Assembly: GCA_022600235.1 (NCBI GenBank)
Contig: JAHZKS010000068.1
Coordinates: 1 to 8,121, forward strand
Direction of reading: 5' to 3'
DNA: 8,121 bases
From: Alphaproteobacteria bacterium
Lineage (GTDB): Bacteria; Pseudomonadota; Alphaproteobacteria; Rickettsiales; JABSSG01
The notes under the pieces are model-generated. The model was not told the DNA's origin, ran no database searches, and saw only the letters and a program-made list of their open reading frames with translations. Shown here piece after piece: positions 1 through 6,630 of this stretch (positions within the stretch are counted from its first letter, which is position 1; each line of letters opens with the position of its first letter). Made by a program: the position numbers and the translations under genes.

Positions 1-309
1 ATGAAGTACTCTCCTGATAGTTCATCGCTAAAAGTAGATATTAAAATGTATAAGGGAGAAATGTTTATTCATTTCCATGATACAGGATATGGAATGAGCG
101 AAGAAGGTTTAGAGAAGTCTATGCACGAGTACGAAGTTGCTCATGATAAAAATGATATTAATGTCAAATCTATAGGCTTAGGTTTACCATTAATAAGAAA
201 CTTATTAGAATTAATGGGGATAAGATTCTTTATTGACAGTAAATTAGGAAGGGGTACTAAAATAACTATAGTGATTCCAAAAAACAAAATAAAGAGTAAG
301 CGTAAATGA
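1..309 (+). CDS. Sensor histidine kinase, C-terminal ATPase domain (partial, cut at left edge)
   Basis: This is the 3' end of a two-component sensor kinase gene. The 102 visible residues are the C-terminal half of a HATPase_c domain, which binds ATP to phosphorylate a conserved histidine in the part lying outside the window. The opening KYSP looks like the end of the N box (usually N-x-x-K-Y/F-S/T-P). G1 is DTGYGM at 27-32, G2 is GLGLPL at 59-64 and G3 is GRGT at 83-86. The GLGLPL...ELMG wording resembles alphaproteobacterial PleC/DivJ-type kinases, but the sensory and dimerisation domains are not visible, so the signal and partner regulator cannot be named. The ATG at base 1 is almost certainly internal, because the N box would otherwise be cut in half. 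The stop overlaps the rodA start (ATGA), which suggests translational coupling. Domain call firm, subfamily uncertain. Confidence 0.88.
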   Translation: MKYSPDSSSLKVDIKMYKGEMFIHFHDTGYGMSEEGLEKSMHEYEVAHDKNDINVKSIGLGLPLIRNLLELMGIRFFIDSKLGRGTKITIVIPKNKIKSKRK

Positions 310-1430
310 GAAGAGAGGTTTTCAGGGAAAAACTGCAACAATTTCCAAAGACGTTAATTAGTATTATGTTTATATTGTCTTGTATAGGCTTCCTCATGTT
401 ATATGATGCTGCGTCTGGTAATCTATACCCATATGCTGCAAAACAAATGCTATATTTCGTTTTATTTGCTCCATTAATGTTCTTTATTGGTTTTAGCAAT
501 ATTAAAATCTTTTTTCATGGGGCTTACTATGTATACGGCATATCTTTAATTCTTCTCATAGCGGTGAGTGTTGTAGGGCACACAGCAATGGGTGCGACGA
601 GGTGGATCAATTTTGGTTTTTTTAAATTCCAACCCTCGGAGTTAATGAAGATAGGTATTGTTTTTGCATTAGCGAAATATTTTCATACTACTGAATATAC
701 TGATATTAAAAGAATCCCATACTTACTCCTTCCAGCATTGATGATAGGATTGCCTCTTATAGTTATATTAAAACAACCAGATCTTGGTACAGCAATAGTT
801 CTATGTCTTGTATCTCTTATAATACTTTATTTAGCTGGTGTAAGACTCTATTTGTTTGGTTTAGGTGCCATCGTTGCAGCGGCATCTGTGCCGGTTATGT
901 GGAAGTATTTACATGGGTACCAAAAAAAGAGAATTCTTATTTTTTTAGATCCAGAGCAAGATAAACTAGGGGCTGGTTATAATATTATGCAGTCAAAGAT
1001 TGCAATAGGGTCTGGCGGTTTTTGGGGCAAAGGACGTTTAGAAGGTACGCAGGCACAGTTGGAGTTTCTTCCAGAACACCAGACTGATTTTGTGTTTTCA
1101 TTATTTGCAGAGCAATTTGGCTTTATAGGTTGCGTAGGGTTACTATTTTTATTTGCGATTGCAATAATTAAAGGAGCTCGTATCGGAATAAATTGTAAGA
1201 ATACATTTGGAAAGCTAATGTCTTTTGGTTTAATATCTATATTCTCAATACATGTGTTTATTAACATAGGCATGGTAATGGGGGTGTTGCCAGTGGTAGG
1301 TTTACCATTGCCTTTTATATCATATGGTGGTACTTCAATGGCAACTATGCTAATTGCATTTGGTTTATTGATAAATGTAGCTTTAAATGATAAAACAAAT
1401 TTACCGAATAATGAGTTAGGGATATTTTAA
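306..1430 (+). CDS. rodA: Peptidoglycan glycosyltransferase RodA (SEDS family)
   Basis: A polytopic inner-membrane SEDS protein that polymerises lipid II into glycan strands during side-wall elongation, normally with a class B PBP (PBP2/MrdA) and MreBCD. At 374 residues it matches the usual RodA length (about 370) and has many hydrophobic segments. Family motifs are intact: FQPSE at 108-112, KQPDLGT at 156-162, QSKIAIGSGG at 229-238, GTQAQLEFLPEHQTDF at 248-262, and GLPLPFISYGG at 332-342. D261 in the EHQTDF stretch sits where the essential catalytic Asp of RodA proteins lies. The QSKIAIGSGG and GTQ-QLEFLPE wording favours RodA over FtsW. The start overlaps the kinase stop by four bases, and an AAAGAG at 291-296 could serve as a weak ribosome binding site. 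The hpf gene follows after 13 bases, so the three genes look like one transcript. No PBP2 partner lies in the window. Confidence 0.95.
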   Translation: MRREVFREKLQQFPKTLISIMFILSCIGFLMLYDAASGNLYPYAAKQMLYFVLFAPLMFFIGFSNIKIFFHGAYYVYGISLILLIAVSVVGHTAMGATRWINFGFFKFQPSELMKIGIVFALAKYFHTTEYTDIKRIPYLLLPALMIGLPLIVILKQPDLGTAIVLCLVSLIILYLAGVRLYLFGLGAIVAAASVPVMWKYLHGYQKKRILIFLDPEQDKLGAGYNIMQSKIAIGSGGFWGKGRLEGTQAQLEFLPEHQTDFVFSLFAEQFGFIGCVGLLFLFAIAIIKGARIGINCKNTFGKLMSFGLISIFSIHVFINIGMVMGVLPVVGLPLPFISYGGTSMATMLIAFGLLINVALNDKTNLPNNELGIF

Positions 1431-1443
1431 TTGGAGAGATATT

Positions 1444-1752
1444 ATGCAAATTACTGTAACAGGTCATCAAGTTGAAGTTGGAGAAGCATTACAAAAGAAC
1501 TCAAAAGCGAAGCTTGAAAAGTTAGTAACAAAATTTTTTGCTCATGCAATTGATGCACACATAATTTTTGAGAAACATAAGGTGTTCTTTCAAACAGAAA
1601 TTAAAGTGCATGAAAGAACTCAAAGTTATGCAGTAGCAAAGGCAGAAGATTTAGATATTCACAAATCTTTTGATAAAGCTTTAGAAAAAATTGAATCTCA
1701 GCTAAGAAAATATAAAAGCAAGCTACGTGCAAAGCATCACAAAGAGAAATAA
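1444..1752 (+). CDS. hpf: Ribosome hibernation promoting factor / RaiA family, short form
   Basis: A 102-residue cytoplasmic protein of the HPF/RaiA (sigma-54 modulation) family. These bind the 30S decoding region and hold ribosomes inactive under stress or starvation. The sequence opens with MQITVTGHQVEVGEAL, the first strand and helix of the fold. It then alternates strands (HIIFEKHKVFFQTEIKVHE, about 39-57) with a second helix carrying the family's DLDIHKSFDKALEKIESQLRKYK pattern (about 69-91), and ends in a basic tail. There is no C-terminal dimerisation domain, so it is the short form, whereas many alphaproteobacteria carry a long form of nearly twice this length. GGAGAG at 1433-1438 gives a good ribosome binding site for this start. 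The gene lies 13 bases after rodA and converges on the exported OB-fold gene with only 10 bases between stops. Confidence 0.9.
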   Translation: MQITVTGHQVEVGEALQKNSKAKLEKLVTKFFAHAIDAHIIFEKHKVFFQTEIKVHERTQSYAVAKAEDLDIHKSFDKALEKIESQLRKYKSKLRAKHHKEK

Positions 1753-1770
1753 CCCTGGTTGATTATTTCT
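1745..1770. terminator. Inverted repeat spanning both stop codons of convergent genes (possible bidirectional terminator)
   Basis: AGAAATAA at 1745-1752 is the exact reverse complement of TTATTTCT at 1763-1770, giving an 8-bp stem around a 10-base loop. Each arm includes the TAA stop of one of the two converging genes. The stem is AT-rich and lacks a following T-run, so it is a weak intrinsic terminator at best. The symmetry could also arise simply because both proteins end in a charged residue plus Lys before TAA. Confidence 0.3.
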
Positions 1771-2128
1771 TCAAGCTAATGCTTTTCACCAATATTGTTG
1801 CTCGCAAGGATTCGCTAAAGAAGCCTCCTGTATTAATTTTTCCTGTGATTTCTACTACATCATTTGGTGTAACTGTTATATCTCTTAGTTTGCTATTCTT
1901 GATGCTCACTACTATAGAGCCTGTACCATCATTAAATGTGTAATATTCATCTCTAAGTTTTTCTGTGATGTTACCTTGTAAGGTTATGCATACACTATCT
2001 ACGGGTTTTTTTAATATTTGTTTTACGGAATTATATCTTGGACTTCTATCTGGTCCTATAAAGTCTGCATGAACTGAGGCAGAGCTAAACAGAGTAATTA
2101 GTAGAATGATAATAAAATTTCTTTTCAT
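1763..2128 (-). CDS. Exported OB-fold protein, YgiW/NirD (BOF) type
   Basis: A 121-residue small exported protein. Residues 1-21 (MKRNFIIILLITLFSSASVHA) form a typical Sec signal peptide with a short basic start, a hydrophobic core and an A-x-A-like cleavage site before DFIGPD, so the mature protein of about 100 residues should be periplasmic. The rest fits the bacterial OB-fold (BOF) family: a SVCITLQGNI strand, DEYYTFNDGTGSIVVSI (about 61-77), then DVVEITGKIN (about 89-98). That is the same order as YgiW/YdeI stress-tolerance proteins, where the fold may bind small ligands or cations; the actual ligand is not known here. The start is well supported by AGGAGG at 2139-2134, five bases upstream of the ATG. 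Its stop faces that of hpf. Family call likely, role unclear. Confidence 0.75.
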   Translation of the reverse strand: MKRNFIIILLITLFSSASVHADFIGPDRSPRYNSVKQILKKPVDSVCITLQGNITEKLRDEYYTFNDGTGSIVVSIKNSKLRDITVTPNDVVEITGKINTGGFFSESLRATILVKSISLKK

Positions 2129-2133
2129 GATGA

Positions 2134-2139
2134 CCTCCT
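2134..2139 (-). promoter_or_regulatory. Strong Shine-Dalgarno site for the exported OB-fold gene
   Basis: The minus strand reads AGGAGG here, five bases before the ATG at 2128. It is the best match to the anti-Shine-Dalgarno sequence seen in the window and fixes the start just before the signal peptide. Confidence 0.8.
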
Positions 2140-2245
2140 AATTCATAGTATTAATACCTGCTAGATATCATAGAAAATCAAACCCAGCAAGCTTTATTTT
2201 AAACATGAATGGCTCAGAAGTATAGATAATTTGAGTAGTTTATTC

Positions 2246-2521
2246 TTATCGTCCGCGTCTCTCAGTGATTCCTGGAATGATAGGTAGGCCTATAGGAGGT
2301 GCAATATTTTGATCTAATTTTAGTGAGGCTCCTTTGAATCTTCCAAAAACACTGAACATTCTGAGGCTGTTTTCATTGAATCTTCGGAACCATGCAAACA
2401 TACCTTCTCCATTTGGAAAGATTATACTTAGAAGTCCTTTTTGTGTCATTCCTTGCGCCATGTCTTGCAAAGGGTTACATGCTAATCTTGGTAGAATATC
2501 GTAGAGTCCTCCTTTTGACAT
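2246..2521 (-). CDS. Hypothetical protein, 91 aa, unrecognised
   Basis: I do not recognise this protein. It is 91 residues long, rich in Gly, Pro, Phe and Met, and has no signal peptide or clear membrane segment. The middle has aromatic and basic residues (GMFAWFRRFNENSLRMF, about 40-56), followed by a Pro/Gly/Ile-rich part (APPIGLPIIPGI, about 74-85) and a charged end (TERRGR). The composition looks like real coding sequence rather than a random AT-rich frame: few Lys/Asn runs, and the ORF fills an otherwise empty stretch with no competing gene. Against it, no clear Shine-Dalgarno sequence precedes the ATG. It lies divergent to tatC, separated by 67 bases that hold promoter-like sequence. 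It could be an orphan lineage gene, a small membrane-associated protein or, less likely, a chance ORF. Confidence 0.55.
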   Translation of the reverse strand: MSKGGLYDILPRLACNPLQDMAQGMTQKGLLSIIFPNGEGMFAWFRRFNENSLRMFSVFGRFKGASLKLDQNIAPPIGLPIIPGITERRGR

Positions 2522-2534
2522 AATATTTATCAGT

Positions 2535-2563
2535 TTGTTTTTTATAAATTATAAGGATATTAT
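2535..2563 (+). promoter_or_regulatory. Candidate sigma-70 promoter for tatC-serS
   Basis: TTGTTT at 2535-2540 and TATTAT at 2558-2563 are separated by 17 bases, placing a start of transcription near 2570, about 20 bases before the tatC ATG. The surroundings are so AT-rich that chance matches are common, hence modest confidence. On the opposite strand, a TATAAT at 2553-2548 could serve the divergent 91-aa ORF. Confidence 0.4.
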
Positions 2564-2588
2564 ATTAATCAAATGTTAAGCTAGGTAT

Positions 2589-3353
2589 ATGAACGAAAAA
2601 CACACTGCTATTTCAGAGCATTTTAATGAGCTAAAGAAGAGAGTATTTTATACGCTTTCTTTTTTTCTATTTTCATTTGTAGTGAGCTATATATTTTCTG
2701 ACGATATATATAGATTTTTATTAGCTCCTTTGTCTGAATATTATAAATCTACAGGGAAAACTGGTAGTATCATATATACAGGTCTTACTGAAGCATTCTT
2801 CACGTATATAAAAGTTGCTTTTATTTCAGCTTTATTTTTTACTATTCCATTTATTGCTTTACAGATTTTTTATTTTTCATCTCCAGGATTAAAAAAGGGA
2901 GAAAAGCGAGTATTGATTGCATGTTTTCTTGCCACTCCTTTATTGTTTCTTACAGGTGCATTTGTTGCATATTATTTTATTTTCCCTGAGGCATGGAAAT
3001 TCTTTCTTAGCTTCGAGAATTCATCTCTAGAAAATCTACCTATAAAATTAGAGGCTCGTATAAGTGAGTATTTGTCTTTATCTTCACAGATTATATTAGC
3101 TTTCGGTATTGCTTTCCAGCTACCTATAGCTATTACTTTGTGCAATAAAATAGACTTAATTTCTATAGAATGGCTAAAAGAAAAAAGAAGATTTGCAATA
3201 GTAATTATATTTGTTGTAGCAGCAGTAATTACTCCACCAGATGTAGTTAGCCAGCTGGCTTTGGCTAGTATCATGATTTTATTATATGAACTTTCAATTT
3301 TATTGTGTATATTTCTGAACAATAAAAATAAGAAAATAGATACAGATGTTTGA
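2589..3353 (+). CDS. tatC: Sec-independent (twin-arginine) translocase subunit TatC
   Basis: The polytopic inner-membrane receptor of the Tat system, which recognises twin-arginine signal peptides and works with TatA/TatB to export folded proteins. The 254 residues match the family length (about 250) and show six hydrophobic segments. The cytoplasmic N-terminal motif HFNELKKR is at 11-18. The first cytoplasmic loop has KKGEKRV with E105, equivalent to the signal-peptide-binding Glu of E. coli TatC. The periplasmic loop has FPEAWKFF at 132-139, and TPPDVVSQ is at 215-222. Just after that, the usual L-A-x-P of the last helix reads LASI, so the Pro is replaced by Ile228. No tatA or tatB lies next to it. 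The ribosome binding site is weak (TAGG near 2582-2585). The gene overlaps serS by eight bases, implying coupled translation. Confidence 0.95.
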   Translation: MNEKHTAISEHFNELKKRVFYTLSFFLFSFVVSYIFSDDIYRFLLAPLSEYYKSTGKTGSIIYTGLTEAFFTYIKVAFISALFFTIPFIALQIFYFSSPGLKKGEKRVLIACFLATPLLFLTGAFVAYYFIFPEAWKFFLSFENSSLENLPIKLEARISEYLSLSSQIILAFGIAFQLPIAITLCNKIDLISIEWLKEKRRFAIVIIFVVAAVITPPDVVSQLALASIMILLYELSILLCIFLNNKNKKIDTDV

Positions 3354-4629
3354 TATTAATTGGATCAAAGATAATTTAGAAGAATTCAAGAACGCTTTGT
3401 TACAGCGAGGAGAAGATGTTGATATAAAGAAGTTATTATCGTTAGATGATGCAAGGCGTAAATTTATTATGGAGATGCAGTCTCTTCAACAAGAGAGAAA
3501 TGAAAAGTCCAAAGCGATTGGTGCAATCAAAGATAAGACTGGTAAAGAGTTTAAAGAGGCTAAAGATAATGTGCAGAAAGTCAACCAGCAGATTGAGTCA
3601 TTAAAAGAAGACGAAAGAAAGGCTGAAGAAGATTTTACAGATTTTCTTAGCAGAATCCCAAACATATTAGCTGCAGATATACCTGAAGGTAAAGATGAGA
3701 ATGATAACGTAGTCATAACTACTAATGGCACACCGCGTGAATTTGATTTTGAACCAAAACCGCATTATGAAATTGGTGAGAAGTTAGGTATGATGGATTT
3801 CGAGCAGGCTGTTAAGATTTCTGGTAGTAGGTTTGTAAATCTGAAAGGTCAGCTATCACGACTTGAAAGGGCTCTATCTAACCTTATGTTAGATGTTCAT
3901 ACAAATGAGTTTGGTTTTGAAGAAGTTTCTCCAAGTTTTTTAGTAAAAGATAATGCGATGTATGGCACAGGTCAGTTGCCTAAATTTGCAGAAGATTCAT
4001 TTCAAACGAAAGAAGGTCTGTGGTTGATACCAACGGCTGAGGTTTCTATAACCAATATGGTGTCTGATAAAATAATAGATCAAGAAGATCTACCTTTGCG
4101 TTATGTTGCATATACGCCTTGTTTTAGATCGGAGGCAGGAAGTGCTGGAAAAGATACAAGAGGTATGATTCGTCTACACCAATTTTCGAAAGTAGAGTTA
4201 GTCACAATTGCTAACCAGGAAAAAGCTGAGGAAGAGTATGAAAACTTATTGAAATCAGCTGAAGCAATTCTCATCAAGCTGGGTTTACCATATAGAAAAG
4301 TACTTCTATGTAGTGGCGATACAGGATTCAGTGCTCAGAAAACTTATGATTTAGAGGTGTGGCTTCCATCTCAGAAGACTTATCGTGAGATTTCCAGCTG
4401 CTCTATATTTGGAGATTTCCAGGCTCGTAGAATGAAGGCTAGATATAGAAAGAGAGGAGAGAAAGAAACCAAATTCTTACATACAATGAATGGCTCTGGA
4501 CTTGCAATTGGTAGAACTATTGTCGCAATAATTGAGAATTATCAAAATAAAGATGGTTCTATTACGATTCCACCGGCACTACAGAAATATATGGGTGGTG
4601 AGAGTGTAATTAGTTCTCAAGCTTTGTAA
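3346..4629 (+). CDS. serS: Serine--tRNA ligase
   Basis: A class II aminoacyl-tRNA synthetase that charges tRNA-Ser (and tRNA-Sec where present) with serine in the cytoplasm. It is 427 residues, the normal bacterial length. Residues from about 1 to 105 form the N-terminal helical hairpin that contacts the long variable arm of tRNA-Ser; the charged coiled coil at 35-100 is clear. The catalytic core has motif 1 ending FEEVSPSFLV (191-200), TAE at 230-232 in the serine pocket, motif 2 with FRSEAG at 260-265, REISSCS at 347-353, and motif 3 GSGLAIGRT at 383-391, followed by PPALQKYMGG near the end. No catalytic residue appears lost. The ATG lies inside the end of tatC and no good Shine-Dalgarno sequence precedes it, so translation probably depends on tatC. 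Its last 13 bases overlap the 3' end of the convergent methyltransferase gene. Confidence 0.97.
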   Translation: MFDINWIKDNLEEFKNALLQRGEDVDIKKLLSLDDARRKFIMEMQSLQQERNEKSKAIGAIKDKTGKEFKEAKDNVQKVNQQIESLKEDERKAEEDFTDFLSRIPNILAADIPEGKDENDNVVITTNGTPREFDFEPKPHYEIGEKLGMMDFEQAVKISGSRFVNLKGQLSRLERALSNLMLDVHTNEFGFEEVSPSFLVKDNAMYGTGQLPKFAEDSFQTKEGLWLIPTAEVSITNMVSDKIIDQEDLPLRYVAYTPCFRSEAGSAGKDTRGMIRLHQFSKVELVTIANQEKAEEEYENLLKSAEAILIKLGLPYRKVLLCSGDTGFSAQKTYDLEVWLPSQKTYREISSCSIFGDFQARRMKARYRKRGEKETKFLHTMNGSGLAIGRTIVAIIENYQNKDGSITIPPALQKYMGGESVISSQAL

Positions 4630-5426
4630 GCCAAAATAAAATTCTGTTCTTTCATTAAGTTATATTCGTTTGATTGATCTGACTTTAAGAAAGCTTTGAT
4701 TTCTGCTGAAAGTTTTGCAAAATTCTCTATGGTAGTGAGGCCCGACTTTACAAGTTGATCTTCTGTTTCATCTATTCGTGATGATATTAATTGCTTCGCA
4801 GTATCAGTTGTATGGTAAATTTTTGTAGTGGATTCTACTTTCTTAAATAGTTTGAGTTCCTCGCACATCGGTGCAATCTTTCTTCCTATGTCATAATCTA
4901 AACCATTCATATCTCCATACTTTATAATTAGCTGGTATAGTTCTTCCATTGCTGAGTTACTTTTTATATCGATATGTTTCATAGATGATTCATGAAATGA
5001 AATCACTCCACTTGGTTTAAGCAAAGATGCAATAATTTTTATTATCTTCTGAGGTTTAGTAACATGCATAAGTATAAATCTTGAGAATGCTAAATCCGCT
5101 TTTTGATATTTCTGAAAATCTATGTCATTTATATCTCCTACTATAAACTCTACATTTTTGTGACCAGCTTCTTCTATTCTATCCTTAGCCACATTAATTT
5201 GACCTTTACTGATATCTATAGCGTATACTTTTCCATTAGGTCCAACAGATTGAGCTAAATATTCTGTCATGATACCCCCGCCGCACGCAATATCCCAGAC
5301 TACCATATTTTCTGATAGCCCTGCCTTGCCTAATTGCTCTAAAGATTCTTTTTTAAATAACTCGTGTTGTAAATCTAGATTGTCAGAACCTTGTTTGCCT
5401 GTTTTTAAGAAGTACGAAGTGCTCAT
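4617..5426 (-). CDS. Class I SAM-dependent methyltransferase
   Basis: A 269-residue soluble methyltransferase with a Rossmann-type core. Motif I is VWDIACGGG at 43-51 (AdoMet-binding Gly loop), the acidic residue of the next strand is in AIDIS at 69-73 (D71), GDIND at 98-102 matches the adenine-contacting Asp region, and LLKPSGV at 135-141 is the strand-5 lead-in. The C-terminal 100 residues or so (from about 160) are mostly helical and look like a substrate cap. The UbiE/Coq5-like core does not reveal the substrate; a small molecule is likelier than DNA or rRNA because no nucleic-acid motif such as NPPY is seen. The frame stays open up to 5513, but that extension lies inside RNase P RNA, so the ATG at 5426 (MSTSYFLKTGKQ) is chosen. 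No Shine-Dalgarno sequence is evident. The end overlaps serS by 13 bases, tail to tail. Confidence 0.85.
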   Translation of the reverse strand: MSTSYFLKTGKQGSDNLDLQHELFKKESLEQLGKAGLSENMVVWDIACGGGIMTEYLAQSVGPNGKVYAIDISKGQINVAKDRIEEAGHKNVEFIVGDINDIDFQKYQKADLAFSRFILMHVTKPQKIIKIIASLLKPSGVISFHESSMKHIDIKSNSAMEELYQLIIKYGDMNGLDYDIGRKIAPMCEELKLFKKVESTTKIYHTTDTAKQLISSRIDETEDQLVKSGLTTIENFAKLSAEIKAFLKSDQSNEYNLMKEQNFILAYKA

Positions 5427-5449
5427 TTTTTGGCCAATAATTTTTAGAA

Positions 5450-5836
5450 AGGAAACGTTTGATATTCTATAAGCCGGATTCTGTATAGTTAAAAAACTAT
5501 GGCTATCATTCATCTACGGTTATTATTACTAATAACCTTGAGCAGCTTACCCAGATAAATCGCACTTGGAATTTGTGCTCCCTCGAAAGGGTGTTTATCT
5601 CTATTTTAGCCTTGCTCCTAGTAGGGTTTACCATGCCATTTTAGTCACCTAAAACGCGGTGCGCTCTTACCGCACCCTTTCACCTTAACCTTCCAAAGAA
5701 GGATGTCTACTCTCTGCTGCACTTTCCCTTAGGCTCTCACCTAGCTGGGTGTTACCCAGTACTATTACTCCATGGAGTCCGGACTTTCCTCTTTAAGTTT
5801 TCACATAAAGCGATAGCCCGAATACCAAACGTTTCT
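5450..5836 (-). ncRNA. rnpB: RNase P RNA, bacterial type A
   Basis: The catalytic RNA of ribonuclease P, which removes 5' leaders from pre-tRNAs together with the RnpA protein. Read on the minus strand, it shows the universally conserved blocks in order. The 5' block is GAGGAAAGTCC (5791-5781). The GGTGAAAGGGTGCGG and TAAGAGCGCACC block is at 5684-5656. The L15 loop GGTAAACCC (5632-5624) pairs with the CCA end of tRNA. The 3' block is ACAGAATCCGGCTTAT (5484-5469). The ends are set by helix P1: bases 5835-5821 pair with 5466-5452 over 15 positions with a single G-U wobble. The length of about 387 nt is normal for type A. Exact termini may differ by a few bases. No terminator hairpin with a T-run follows the 3' end, and the methyltransferase ATG is only about 25 bases on. 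Confidence 0.96.
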
Positions 5837-5844
5837 TGAGGTGA

Positions 5845-5873
5845 AGAGTAACATATTTTTCAAAAATTTGCAA
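5845..5873 (-). promoter_or_regulatory. Candidate promoter of rnpB
   Basis: On the minus strand TTGCAA (5873-5868) is followed after 17 bases by TACTCT (5850-5845), about seven bases before the deduced RNA start near 5837. The -10 match is poor (only T1, A2 and T6), and an overlapping TATGTT at 5855-5850 is an alternative. The position is right for a strong stable-RNA promoter, but the sequence support is weak. Confidence 0.3.
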
Positions 5874-5958
5874 AGTGATAAAAATCAGGGAGTTAAGTTT
5901 TTATTAATGTTCATAACACATAATCTGAATACAATAGAAAATATTAGGAATCAGTATT

Positions 5959-6579
5959 ATGGCTAGCGAAGCAGAAGGTTTCGAAATAAGAAGAGGAGAT
6001 AGTAAGGAAGAAATAAATAGAAAAGTTATAGGTTTTTTGCTTAGTGGGGATCCTAACAAATTGCCTCCAACTATAAAAAATCCGCTTCTTTATTTACGAG
6101 AAGACAAGGAAGAAGATTTACGAAATCATTTAGATGATATGGATAAAGATGTTTCTGGTCCTGTAAAAAGAATGTGTGATGCGATAAAACAAGGTGTGCA
6201 AAAAATATGGATCAACATTCGGAAAGTGGACCTTGGTGATACGATAAATAAAGTATGGTCTAGCATTATAAACTCTGTCAAAGATGCTGTAGCTGCGGTT
6301 GGTGGAGTATTCATAGAGTCTAATAAAAAATTAGCGCTAGATGAGATGAATGCAAATCAGGGCTTGGATGATATAGATTTAGATCAGGTTGAAGATGCAA
6401 GAGAATGGAAACCAGAAATGAAAGACCAAAATCCTAGTGATTCTTATAAAGGTAATGATATTAAAGCAGCGGCTACAAAGATAGGAGCAAGATTAGTAGA
6501 TGATGGAGTTAAAAGTGACTCCAATCATACTAGACAGCTTCCAAAGAAAAAATCCACAAACAAAGGTCGTGGTCAATAA
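5959..6579 (+). CDS. Hypothetical protein, 206 aa, shares a module with the next gene's product
   Basis: I do not recognise a family. The protein is hydrophilic and highly charged, with no signal peptide and no convincing membrane helix. Residues 1-66 are charged (KEEIN, REDKEEDLRNHLDD). Residues 68-116 form a more hydrophobic, probably helical module with the pattern P-x3-M-x2-AI-x2-GV-x2-I, then LGD-x5-W, then a Val/Ala-rich amphipathic helix ending AVGG. A similar pattern occurs in the next gene's product. Residues 130-160 are acidic (LDDIDLDQVEDARE). The C-terminus is disordered-looking and basic (QLPKKKSTNKGRGQ). AGGA at 5945-5948 precedes the ATG by ten bases, and a TACAAT at 5930-5935 could be a -10 box. 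It is the first of four consecutive unknown genes on this strand, divergent from rnpB. Codon use looks like that of its neighbours. A secreted effector is possible but unproven. Confidence 0.75.
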   Translation: MASEAEGFEIRRGDSKEEINRKVIGFLLSGDPNKLPPTIKNPLLYLREDKEEDLRNHLDDMDKDVSGPVKRMCDAIKQGVQKIWINIRKVDLGDTINKVWSSIINSVKDAVAAVGGVFIESNKKLALDEMNANQGLDDIDLDQVEDAREWKPEMKDQNPSDSYKGNDIKAAATKIGARLVDDGVKSDSNHTRQLPKKKSTNKGRGQ

Positions 6580-6600
6580 AGTAATCCCATTAATACTTTA

Positions 6601-6630
6601 TTAACATTACTATAGGACAATTTTTATTAT
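6601..6630 (+). promoter_or_regulatory. Candidate promoter for the 330-aa gene
   Basis: TTAACA at 6601-6606 and TATTAT at 6625-6630, 18 bases apart, would start transcription near 6637, about 20 bases before the ATG at 6657. This would let the gene be transcribed separately from the one before it. The region is AT-rich, so chance cannot be excluded. Confidence 0.4.

Noticed and set aside
266..499. 77-aa minus-strand ORF over the kinase-rodA junction
   Set aside because: Both plus-strand genes here have clear family motifs, and nothing supports the antisense frame.
977..1273. 98-aa minus-strand ORF
   Set aside because: It is antisense to the most conserved part of rodA, has no ribosome binding site, and its composition mirrors the sense codons.
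2129..2245. Possible small gene or RNA between the OB-fold gene and the 91-aa ORF
   Set aside because: Apart from the ribosome binding site at 2134-2139, only stop-rich AT sequence and no tRNA-like or paired structure was seen.
2972..3322. 116-aa minus-strand ORF
   Set aside because: It is antisense to tatC, where conserved TatC motifs explain the sequence fully.
3486..3731. 81-aa minus-strand ORF
   Set aside because: It is antisense to the serS coiled coil; the Ser/Leu richness is the mirror of Lys/Glu codons.
5269..5472. 67-aa plus-strand ORF
   Set aside because: It is antisense to the methyltransferase and the rnpB 3' end, with no start signals.
5427..5513. N-terminal 29-residue extension of the methyltransferase
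   Set aside because: It lies mostly inside the conserved 3' part of RNase P RNA, and the core domain fits well from the ATG at 5426.
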